Assembly (NCBI GenBank): GCA_016872675.1
Contig: VGZG01000033.1
Coordinates: 1-33,143, forward strand
Length of the DNA: 33,143 nucleotides
Reading direction: 5' to 3'
DNA from: Planctomycetota bacterium
GTDB taxonomy: Bacteria > Planctomycetota > UBA1135 > UBA2386
Numbering within the stretch: the stretch's first letter is position 1; each line of letters starts with the position of its first letter. Shown here in pieces: positions 1-7,426 of the stretch. The translations under genes were made by a program, and so were the position numbers. Under the pieces are notes generated by a model. That model worked only from the letters and a program-made list of their open reading frames with translations. It had not been told where the DNA came from and did not search any database.

Positions 1-188
1 AGGCGGCGCCAGGTCGCGCGGTCGACGCGGGCGCCGAAGCGTTCGTCGAGGTAGCGCAGCTCGCAGGCGACGTGGGGCAGGCCGAACAGCGCCAGCGACA
101 GCGCGTAGGTCCACACCGGCGCGGCGGCCGCGGCGACGAAGGCCAGGGCCGCGAGCGCCACCGCGATGCCGGCGCGGAGTGGGCTCAC
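1..188 (-). CDS. Membrane protein, N-terminal part only (runs off the window)
   Basis: Reading the minus strand from a GTG at 188, 62 codons are open to the window edge. The protein begins [17 protein letters not shown] and shows two closely spaced hydrophobic stretches (about residues 6-22 and 24-38), then a polar segment [18 protein letters not shown]. It therefore looks like the amino end of a polytopic membrane protein. The GTG overlaps the stop codon of the 50-aa ORF upstream (GTGA), which is typical of translationally coupled genes. The GLPH motif is faintly reminiscent of Brp/Blh-type membrane oxygenases, but the residues after it differ, so I do not assign a function. Codon use has the G/C-ending third positions seen in its neighbours. 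Confidence 0.55.
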   Translation of the reverse strand, partial: MSPLRAGIAVALAALAFVAAAAAPVWTYALSLALFGLPHVACELRYLDERFGARVDRATWRR

Positions 189-337
189 GCCGTCGGGCCC
201 TTGCCGCCGCGCTTGGCGGCGAGCCTGCGCCGCACGGTCAAGCCGAGGAGTCCCGCGGCGAGCGCCACGAACAGCCACTCCGGCGCGAAGGGAAGTCCGG
301 CGGGTTCGACGGCGATGTCGGGCACGATGGCGAGCAT
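185..337 (-). CDS. Small single-helix membrane peptide, 50 aa
   Basis: Begins with ATG ([17 protein letters not shown]) and ends GGKGPTA. The middle holds one hydrophobic helix (about residues 20-35) that starts after a Pro-Glu pair and ends in a basic cluster, VRRRLAAKR. The layout Pro-Glu, helix, Arg cluster resembles a PEP-CTERM/exosortase sorting tail, but there is no large exported domain in front of it, so it may simply be a small inner-membrane peptide. Its stop overlaps the start of the next minus-strand gene (GTGA). It diverges from metK, with about 200 bases between the two starts. A shorter or absent gene is possible because the ORF is short. Confidence 0.4.
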   Translation of the reverse strand: MLAIVPDIAVEPAGLPFAPEWLFVALAAGLLGLTVRRRLAAKRGGKGPTA

Positions 338-513
338 GCGCGTGATGGCGTGGGAGCGAGGGAATGGCTGCGCGCGTCGCGCGACCCGACGCGGGCCGGT
401 TGCGCGCACGAGTGTCGCACGAACGCCGCAGCGGCGTTGCGGTTCCCGCAGGTTTTTCGCGTCATCCAGCGCATGCCGGCGTCCGCTCGCGTGCATCGGC
501 GGTCGCTTCCGCG

Positions 514-519
514 TAGCTT
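514..519 (+). promoter_or_regulatory. Candidate -10 box of metK
   Basis: TAGCTT lies 25 bases before the metK ATG, and a weak -35 (GTGCAT, 491-496) sits 17 bases upstream. The predicted start near 526 would give a leader of about 19 bases with no clear Shine-Dalgarno sequence and no riboswitch-sized leader. Assigned by inspection only. Confidence 0.35.
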
Positions 520-544
520 CTCCGCCCGCAAAAGCGACCAACCC

Positions 545-1804
<1,260 letters not shown>

Positions 1805-1855
1805 CCGCCAGACCGCTGGACCGTCGGACGGCGCCGCCGTCGCGATGCGCGCACG

Positions 1856-1889
1856 CCGGCCGGCCCCATGGGGTCGGCCGGTCGCGTTT
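1856..1889 (+). terminator. Rho-independent-type terminator of metK
   Basis: Eleven to twelve base pairs form between 1856-1867 and 1870-1881 (CCGGCCGGCCC against GGGTCGGCCGG, one G-T pair), followed by a short T-containing tail, TCGCGTTT. It lies 52 bases after the metK stop and ahead of the promoter for the next unit, so it separates the two transcripts. Confidence 0.65.
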
Positions 1890-1937
1890 CGGGGGCGCGC
1901 CGGTCGCCAGCCGGTCGCCGTATGACACACGCGGCGA

Positions 1938-1965
1938 TTGACGGATCGCGGGCGCGCGCTATCTT
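1938..1965 (+). promoter_or_regulatory. Consensus-like promoter TTGACG-16-TATCTT
   Basis: TTGACG (1938-1943) and TATCTT (1960-1965) are separated by 16 bases, the closest match to the housekeeping consensus seen in the window. The predicted transcription start is near 1972-1974, giving a leader of about 174 bases before the ATG at 2147. Most other genes here have almost no leader. Confidence 0.6.
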
Positions 1966-1985
1966 CCTCCTCAGCATCTGGACAG

Positions 1986-2117
1986 CCCACCGCGCGAGCG
2001 GGGGGCGGCCAACCTGCCGAGGAGCGGCAAGGTGGTCTGGTCCGGCCCGCGTGGGCCGGACCGATGCGCGCGGGCCGAGTGGCCCGGCGAACGAAGGCTC
2101 CTGCGGCCGCCGGCCGC
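1986..2117 (+). ncRNA. Highly structured leader or small RNA: chain of five GC hairpins
   Basis: Between the promoter and the 97-aa gene the RNA can fold into five consecutive stems with short loops. Stem 1 is 1986-2005 (CCC, mismatch, CCGC around a GCGA tetraloop). Stem 2 is 2007-2037 (GGCC...GGTC outer pairs and TGCCG/CGGCA inner pairs, loop AGGAG). Stem 3 is 2039-2062, a perfect 10-bp stem with loop GCGT. Stem 4 is 2071-2086 (CGGGCC/GGCCCG, loop GAGT). Stem 5 is 2103-2117 (GCGGCC/GGCCGC). The AGGAGC at 2020-2025 is also complementary to GCTCCT at 2097-2102, so a long-range loop contact is possible. The whole may be a cis-regulatory leader or an independent RNA. I do not recognise a known riboswitch class. 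Confidence 0.5.
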
Positions 2118-2146
2118 TCCGGGTGCGTTCCCCCCGAAGAGGACGC

Positions 2147-2440
2147 ATGCACCCGAACAGCAAGCAGTCGAACTTCCTGTCGGCGCGCGCGACGACGACC
2201 CCGTCGCCCGCGGCCCTGACGCCGTCGGTCGCGCCGACGTTGTCGATCCGCATCGACGACGCCAACCCGAACCATCACCTGTGGCAGAACCACGGCTGGT
2301 GGTGGATCCACTACGTCGTGCACCGCGGCAACCGCAAGGAGCGCATCCGCCGATCGCTGCAGACGCGCGATCTCGAGGTGGCGCGCCGGCGGCGCGACGA
2401 CCTGTTTGCGCGGCTGCGCGCGGCGGGGGTGGCGGCGTGA
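2147..2440 (+). CDS. Small protein resembling the arm-type DNA-binding domain of integrases, 97 aa
   Basis: Starts at an ATG with one of the few Shine-Dalgarno-like sequences in the window (AAGAGG, 2137-2142). Residues 1-30 are a low-complexity Ser/Thr/Ala/Pro leader. The core, about residues 40-90, reads NPNHHLWQNHGWWWIHYVV, then a basic stretch with RIRRSLQTRDLEVARRRRD. The aromatic beta-strand signature followed by 'RRSLxTRDxxxARxRRD' is what I associate with the N-terminal arm-type domain of tyrosine recombinases. No catalytic domain (R-H-R-Y) follows, so it is not an integrase itself; DNA or RNA binding is an inference. It sits behind the long structured leader and is GTGA-coupled to a 63-aa ORF. 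Family placement is by motif memory only. Confidence 0.65.
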   Translation: MHPNSKQSNFLSARATTTPSPAALTPSVAPTLSIRIDDANPNHHLWQNHGWWWIHYVVHRGNRKERIRRSLQTRDLEVARRRRDDLFARLRAAGVAA

Positions 2441-2628
2441 GCGCCGGCGATCCGGCGGCGATCCGTCGGTCGTTCGCGCTCCGCGCGATCGGCGTGGCCT
2501 CGCGCCGCGGCCTGCTGCGCAACGAGACCGCGGCGTGGCGGGCGATCCGCCGCCCCGCGTCGTGGCCGGGTCGCGTCGCCGCGGCGCACGGGCCACGCTC
2601 GGGCAGCGGCGCCCCGCAGCGCGAGTGA
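2437..2628 (+). CDS. Small basic hypothetical protein, 63 aa, coupled to the preceding gene
   Basis: A GTG at 2437 overlaps the TGA of the 97-aa gene (GTGA). The product (VSAGDPAAIRRSFALRAI..., ending GSGAPQRE) is rich in Arg and Ala, has no hydrophobic helix and no motif I recognise. The support is the start/stop overlap and its position between the small gene and nagB. At this GC content a 63-codon ORF can also occur by chance, so it is uncertain. Confidence 0.35.
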   Translation: MSAGDPAAIRRSFALRAIGVASRRGLLRNETAAWRAIRRPASWPGRVAAAHGPRSGSGAPQRE

Positions 2629-2652
2629 GCTGACCGCGTCGCGGCGTCGCGC

Positions 2653-2681
2653 TTGCCGCCGGCGCGCGCGGTCGGCACAGT
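2653..2681 (+). promoter_or_regulatory. Candidate nagB promoter TTGCCG-17-CACAGT
   Basis: TTGCCG (2653-2658) and CACAGT (2676-2681) have a 17-base spacer. The predicted start near 2688 leaves about five bases before the ATG at 2693, so the message would be nearly leaderless. The same TTGCCG hexamer recurs in front of cdd. Confidence 0.4.
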
Positions 2682-2692
2682 CTGCGCGCCCG

Positions 2693-3430
2693 ATGAACTC
2701 GCCGTCCGTCCGCATCCTCAACCACGCGTCCGAGGCCGTGCCGCTGCTGCTCGCCGAGGTGCGAACGCTCGCCGCACGCCCCGGCCGGCCGCTGCTCGGC
2801 TTCGCCACCGGCGGGACGTTCACGGCGTTCTTCCGCGCGCTGGCCGACGAACTGGCGCACGGTCGCATCGACGCCGGCCGACTGTGCGCGACGCACCTCG
2901 ACGAGTACCTGGGCTTCGGCCCGGAGCGCTTCGGCGGCATGGTGCACGAGCTGTGCGAAGGCTGTCCGCCGCTGCGCGACTGGCTTTTGCGCGGCGCCTT
3001 CGTGCCGTTGCCGCACGACGGCGCGCCGGCCTCGATCGCGGCGCACGCAGCGCGCCTGCGCGAGCTCGGCGGCGTGCAGTTGCAGTTCCTCGGCATCGGC
3101 CGCAACGGCCACCTCGCCTTCAACGAGCCGGGCACCCCGTTCGGCAGCGGCTTCCACGTCACCGACCTCGCCGAGACGACCCGCAACGACGCGCGCGCGC
3201 GTTTTTCGCCGCAGGAGCCGCCGACGCGCGCGGTGACGTCGGGCCTCGCGACGATCGTCGCCGCCAAACGCCTCGTGCTGTGCGCGTTCGGCGGCAAGAA
3301 GGCCACGGCGGTGCGCGCCATGCTGCGCGGCCCGATCGATCCTGCCTGCCCCGCGAGCCTGCTGCGCCAGCATCCCGACGCGCATGTGCTGCTCGATCGG
3401 GCGGCCGCCGCCGACCTCGCGTCGGCCTAG
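2693..3430 (+). CDS. nagB: Glucosamine-6-phosphate deaminase (NagB family)
   Basis: A 245-aa cytoplasmic enzyme that should convert glucosamine-6-phosphate to fructose-6-phosphate and ammonia. Visible family motifs are the phosphate-loop region GFATGGT (36-42), the LDEY motif (69-72, Asp70 as general base) and GIGRNGHLAFNEPG (134-147). The last includes His140 and Glu145 of the catalytic relay; Asn138 replaces the Asp of the E. coli enzyme, a change also common in Gram-positive NagB. The C-terminal allosteric tail of the 266-aa E. coli protein is short or missing. The secreted GH3 hexosaminidase-type fusion lies 61 bases downstream on the same strand, consistent with amino-sugar use. A 6-phosphogluconolactonase is the main alternative, but the LDEY and NEPG motifs favour NagB. 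Confidence 0.88.
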   Translation: MNSPSVRILNHASEAVPLLLAEVRTLAARPGRPLLGFATGGTFTAFFRALADELAHGRIDAGRLCATHLDEYLGFGPERFGGMVHELCEGCPPLRDWLLRGAFVPLPHDGAPASIAAHAARLRELGGVQLQFLGIGRNGHLAFNEPGTPFGSGFHVTDLAETTRNDARARFSPQEPPTRAVTSGLATIVAAKRLVLCAFGGKKATAVRAMLRGPIDPACPASLLRQHPDAHVLLDRAAAADLASA

Positions 3431-3479
3431 CTTGCGGTCGGCGCGGTGGCGCGCACCTGCGCCGCCGGCGCGCGAACGC

Positions 3480-3485
3480 TACGCT
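3480..3485 (+). promoter_or_regulatory. Leaderless-type -10 box of the GH3 fusion gene
   Basis: TACGCT is followed by exactly six bases and then the GTG start at 3492, so transcription would begin at the start codon itself. No good -35 box is visible at the expected distance. Confidence 0.4.
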
Positions 3486-3491
3486 GCTGCG

Positions 3492-6281
3492 GTGTCGATC
3501 GCCCTGCGCCTGCTCGCCCCATTCGCCCTCGCCGCGGCCGCCGTCGCCCAGGATCCCGTCGCCGATCTGCTGGCGCGGCTGACCCTCGAGGAGAAGGCCG
3601 GCCAGCTGTTCATGTCGTGGAGCCTGTCGCGCGGTGAGCAGAAGCTGCTCGGCGCCAGCAACCACGACCGCATGGTCGGGTGGGTGCGCGACGCCGGCCT
3701 CGGCGGCGTGATCCTCAGCCTGGGCACGGTCGACGACGCGGCGGCGCTGGCGCCGAAGCTCCAGGCCGCGGCGAAAGTGCCGCTGTTGCTCGCCGGCGAC
3801 TTCGAGGGCGGCGTGTGGTTCCGCCTGCGGGGCGCGACCGAACTCGGCAACCAGATGCTGGTCGGCGCCACCGGTTCGCCAGCGCTCGCCGAGGCGATGG
3901 GCCGCATCACCGGCGAGGAGGCGAAGGCGCTCGGCTTCCACTGGGCGTTCGCGCCGGTGCTCGACGTCAACAGCAACGCCGCCAACCCGATCATCAACGT
4001 GCGCAGCCTCGGCGAGGATCCGCAGCGCGTCGCCGTGCTCGGCGCGGCGCTGGCGCGCGGCATCCGGCAGGCGGGCGTGATTCCGTGCGGCAAGCACTTC
4101 CCCGGCCACGGCGATGTCGACACCGACTCGCACCTCGCGCTTGCCACCGTGCCCGGCGACGGCGCGCGGCTGCGCGCGGTCGAGCTGTTCCCGTTCGCGG
4201 CGGCGGCGAAGGACGGGCTCGAAGCGGTCATGACCGGCCACCTCGGCGTGCCTGGGCTCGGCGAGGATCCGGCGGTGCCGGCGACGCTGAGCCGCCGCAT
4301 CCTGACCGACGTGCTGCGCGGCGAGCTTGGCTTCCGCGGCCTCGTCGTCACCGACGCGCTCGAGATGGGCGGCGTCAAGAACGCGTTCGCGCCCGGCGAA
4401 GTGGCGGTGCGCGCGCTGCTCGCCGGCGCCGACGTGCTGCTGATGCCGCCCGACCCGCTGGTCGCGCGCGCCGCGGTGGTCGAGGCCGTGCAGCAAGGCC
4501 GCGTGCCGATGGCGCGCCTCGACGACGCCGTGCGGCGCATCCTGCAGGCCAAGCAGTCGGTCGGCCTGTTCGACGGCCGCGGCCGCGTCGCCGCCGATTG
4601 GCGTGAGCGGCTGCGCGCCCCGGCCAACGAGAGGGTCGCCGACGCAATCGCCGCGCGCGGCCTCGTGCTGGTGCGCGACCGCGACGGCGCGCTGCCGCTG
4701 CGCGCGGCCGCCGGCGACGACGCGCCGCTGCTGGTCACGCTGGTCGACAAGGACGAGGGCCAGGGCGAGACCTTCGCGCAGGCGCTCGGCGACGTCGTCG
4801 CCGCCGATCGCCGCATCCGCCTGCACGGCGGCAGCGCGACCGACGAGGTCGCGGCGGCGGCGGCGCGCATCGCCGCTGCGCGCACCGTCGTGCTGTCGCT
4901 GCACGTCAAGGTGCGCGAGTACCAGGGCGGCGTGGCGCTGCCGCCGGTCCTGCAGCCAGCGCTCGCGGCGTTGACCGCAGCCCAGCGCGTGGTCACGGCG
5001 TCGTTCGGCAATCCGTACCTCGTGCAGGCGCTGCCGCACGCCGACGCTTACCTCGCCGCCTTCGTCGACACCGAGCGCGTCGAACGCGCGGCCGCCGCGG
5101 CGCTGCGCGGCGACGCCCCGATCACCGGCCGGCTGCCGGTCTCGATCCCCGGCGTCGCGGTTGGCGGCACGGGTCTGTCGCGGCTGCCGGGCACGGCGCT
5201 GCCGCGCACGTCGCCAGCGCTCGCCGATCTCGACCCGACGCTGCCCGACCAGCTGTTCGGCCTGCTCAACCGCGCGGTCAACGACAAGGCCTTCCCCGGC
5301 GCCGTCTGCGTGGTTGCGCGCCGCGGCGCGGTCGTCGCCGAGGTCGCCGTCGGCGCGCTCGACTTCGCGCCCGACGCCGCCGCCGTCTCGCCCGACACGC
5401 GCTACGACCTCGCGTCACTGACCAAGGTCTGCGCCACGACGCCGGCCATCCTGCGCCTCGTCGCCGCCGGCAAGCTGTCGCTCGCCGACCAGGCGCAGAA
5501 GTGGCTGCCGGCATTCACTGGCACCGGCAAGGACAAGGTGACCGTGCGCCATCTGCTGGCGCACCAAGCCGGACTGCCTGCCTACGAGCGCTACTACAAG
5601 ACCATGCAAAGCAAGGCGGCGATCGTCGCCGCGGCGTGCGCCGAGCCGCTGATGAGCGAGCCCGGCGGCAACGTCGTCTACAGCGACCTCGGCTTCGTGC
5701 TGCTGATGGCGATCACCGAGGCGTGCAGCGGCGAGGACTTCGTGGCGTTCGCGCAGCGCGAGGTCTGGGCGCCGCTCGGCATGGCGAGCGCCGCGTTCCA
5801 TCCGACGGCCGGCGCTGCCGGCGCGGCGGCGCCGACGGAGGACGATCCGGCGCGCGGCGGCGTGTTGCGCGGCTTCGTGCACGACGAGAACGCCTTTGCC
5901 ATGGGCGGCGTTTCTGGCCATGCCGGCATGTTCGCCAACGCGATGGACGTCGCGCGCCTGGGCGTGGCGCTGCTCGCCGGCGGCCGCGACTGGCTGCCGC
6001 GCGGCGTCGCTTCGCTCGTCGGCGAGCCGGCCGGCATCGGCGAGGACCGCACGCGCGCGATCGGCTTCCAACTGCTCGTCGGCGGTGGCTACGGCGGCAC
6101 CAAGGTCGCGCCCGGCACGTTCGGCCACACCGGCTTCACCGGCACGTCGCTGTGGTGCGACCCGCGCCACGATCTCTGCGTCGCGCTGCTGACCAACCGC
6201 GTGCATCCGACCCGCGTCAACAACAAGATCCACGCCGTGCGCCGCGCCGTGCACGACGCGGTGCTCCAGTCCGTCCGATGA
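3492..6281 (+). CDS. Secreted GH3 beta-N-acetylhexosaminidase-type domain fused to a beta-lactamase-type serine hydrolase
   Basis: A 929-aa protein. The GTG at 3492 is chosen because a signal peptide follows directly (VSIALRLLAPFALAAAAVAQ, cleavage near residue 19). Residues 20-380 form a GH3 barrel with the NagZ-type motif KHFPGHG (201-207), the Asp212-Ser-His214 acid/base loop and the nucleophile Asp288 in VVTDALEMGG. Residues 400-560 resemble the GH3 C-terminal domain. Residues 590-929 are a class-C beta-lactamase/DD-peptidase-like domain with Ser642-L-T-Lys645, Tyr730-Ser-Asp and His879-Thr-Gly. Similar fusions are known in other bacteria, notably Bacteroidetes. Probable role: release of beta-linked GlcNAc (or muropeptide fragments) outside the cytoplasm, with a linked esterase, amidase or peptidase activity. 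nagB upstream could use the product; the SGNH hydrolase gene downstream overlaps by ATGA. Confidence 0.9.
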   Translation: MSIALRLLAPFALAAAAVAQDPVADLLARLTLEEKAGQLFMSWSLSRGEQKLLGASNHDRMVGWVRDAGLGGVILSLGTVDDAAALAPKLQAAAKVPLLLAGDFEGGVWFRLRGATELGNQMLVGATGSPALAEAMGRITGEEAKALGFHWAFAPVLDVNSNAANPIINVRSLGEDPQRVAVLGAALARGIRQAGVIPCGKHFPGHGDVDTDSHLALATVPGDGARLRAVELFPFAAAAKDGLEAVMTGHLGVPGLGEDPAVPATLSRRILTDVLRGELGFRGLVVTDALEMGGVKNAFAPGEVAVRALLAGADVLLMPPDPLVARAAVVEAVQQGRVPMARLDDAVRRILQAKQSVGLFDGRGRVAADWRERLRAPANERVADAIAARGLVLVRDRDGALPLRAAAGDDAPLLVTLVDKDEGQGETFAQALGDVVAADRRIRLHGGSATDEVAAAAARIAAARTVVLSLHVKVREYQGGVALPPVLQPALAALTAAQRVVTASFGNPYLVQALPHADAYLAAFVDTERVERAAAAALRGDAPITGRLPVSIPGVAVGGTGLSRLPGTALPRTSPALADLDPTLPDQLFGLLNRAVNDKAFPGAVCVVARRGAVVAEVAVGALDFAPDAAAVSPDTRYDLASLTKVCATTPAILRLVAAGKLSLADQAQKWLPAFTGTGKDKVTVRHLLAHQAGLPAYERYYKTMQSKAAIVAAACAEPLMSEPGGNVVYSDLGFVLLMAITEACSGEDFVAFAQREVWAPLGMASAAFHPTAGAAGAAAPTEDDPARGGVLRGFVHDENAFAMGGVSGHAGMFANAMDVARLGVALLAGGRDWLPRGVASLVGEPAGIGEDRTRAIGFQLLVGGGYGGTKVAPGTFGHTGFTGTSLWCDPRHDLCVALLTNRVHPTRVNNKIHAVRRAVHDAVLQSVR

Positions 6282-7264
6282 GTTCCGCCATGGCCAAGCA
6301 AATGCCAACGTCCCTCTCCCGCGCCATCGCGCGCAGCCTCGCGGTCGTTGCGGTCTTTGCCATGGCCGCGTTCGCGCAGTCGCCGGTCGAGCCTGGCGGC
6401 GCGCGCAAAGCCGCCGCCAAGACTGCCAGCCTGCCGCGCCTGCACGTCATCGGCGCGTCGGTCAGCGGCGGCTTCCGCGACGGCCCGATGGCCGGCGCGG
6501 CGGTGGCCGACGAGACGGTGTCGCTGCAGCAGGTGCTCAAGGCGTGGTGCGGCGAGCACGCGCGCGCGACGACGCACCCGACGATGCAGATGATGGGCAT
6601 GTTCACCAACCCGCCGCAGATCGGCAGCCAGCAGGTGGCGGGCGCGCAGAAGGCCAAGGCGGCGGGGGTGCTCGCCGTCGACTTCGCGTTCTGGTTCGCC
6701 TACGGCTACGTCGACGGCGACGACGAAGCGCAGGCACGCAGCGAACTGCTCGCGCGCGGCCTCGAACTGCTCGACGGCCTGACTTGCCCGCTGGTGCTCG
6801 GCGACCTGCCCGACATGACCGGCGCGTCGCCGCGCATGCTCAAGCCAGCACAGATTCCGAGCGTCGCGCTGCAGGCGACGCTCAACGCGCAAATCGCCGC
6901 GTATGCCAAGGCGCGGCCGCACGTGCGCCTCGTGCCGTTGTCGACGCTGCTGCGGCAACTGAAGATCGACGGCGTCGACCTGCCGCTCCAGGACGGCCCG
7001 GTGCGCGCGCAGCCCGGCGCCCTCCTGCAGGGCGACCAGTTGCACGCCAATCGCCTCGGCATGGCCTACCTCGGTTGGTTTCTGCAACCGGCGCTGCGCT
7101 CGCTGTTCGCCGCCGAGCATCCGCTCGCCAAGCAGGAGTGGACCTTCGAGCAGTTCGTTGGCGCATGCGGCGCTGAGGACGACCTCGCGGCGGTGAAGGC
7201 GGCGGCGAAGACGCCAACGGACAAGTCGGCTGGTGAATCCGCCGACAGTCGCGGCGGCAGGTGA
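6278..7264 (+). CDS. Secreted SGNH/GDSL-type hydrolase
   Basis: A 328-aa protein whose ATG overlaps the stop of the GH3 fusion (ATGA), so the two are probably co-translated; an in-frame ATG at 6290 is an alternative. A basic N-terminus and a hydrophobic core ending near AFAQ (residue 34) form a signal peptide. Block I is LHVIGASVSGGF, with Ser61 as the likely nucleophile. Block V is GDQLHANRLG, with Asp253 and His256 completing the triad. LVLGDLPDMTG corresponds to a middle block. The SGNH superfamily covers esterases, including deacetylases acting on carbohydrates, and lipases. Position suggests de-O-acylation of the same polymer attacked by the GH3 fusion, but the substrate is inferred. The last 30 residues are polar and of low complexity. 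Confidence 0.78.
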   Translation: MSSAMAKQMPTSLSRAIARSLAVVAVFAMAAFAQSPVEPGGARKAAAKTASLPRLHVIGASVSGGFRDGPMAGAAVADETVSLQQVLKAWCGEHARATTHPTMQMMGMFTNPPQIGSQQVAGAQKAKAAGVLAVDFAFWFAYGYVDGDDEAQARSELLARGLELLDGLTCPLVLGDLPDMTGASPRMLKPAQIPSVALQATLNAQIAAYAKARPHVRLVPLSTLLRQLKIDGVDLPLQDGPVRAQPGALLQGDQLHANRLGMAYLGWFLQPALRSLFAAEHPLAKQEWTFEQFVGACGAEDDLAAVKAAAKTPTDKSAGESADSRGGR

Positions 7265-7426
7265 ACAGTAACACCGCGTACCTCGCGGTCGGCGCGCTCG
7301 CCGTGGCGACGCCGTGGCGGCGCTGCTGCGCCAACGCGGTGTGGACGCTCTGGCTGCCGACACTGCCCGCGGTCACCGCGCGCGGCTACGCGCACGCGCC
7401 GCGCAGATAGCGCGGTGGCCGGTCGG

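Noticed and set aside
2017-2102. CCGAGGAGCGG followed by a complementary GCTCCT, resembling the start of an S-adenosylhomocysteine riboswitch close to metK
   Set aside because: The rest of that riboswitch consensus is not seen, the element lies after the metK terminator, and the gene downstream is not in the methionine cycle.
2147-2440. Complete integrase gene
   Set aside because: No catalytic tyrosine-recombinase domain follows the arm-like region; no attachment-site repeats or tRNA are visible nearby.
3159-5039. Long minus-strand open frame opposite the GH3 fusion
   Set aside because: The GH3 catalytic motifs on the plus strand are intact; the antisense translation is low-complexity His/Arg/Ala/Val.
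7261-7410. 49-codon ORF whose GTG overlaps the SGNH hydrolase stop (GTGA)
   Set aside because: No motif, signal or hydrophobic pattern; short ORFs are frequent by chance at this GC content. It lies in the space converging with the ligase gene. It could be real only if conserved.
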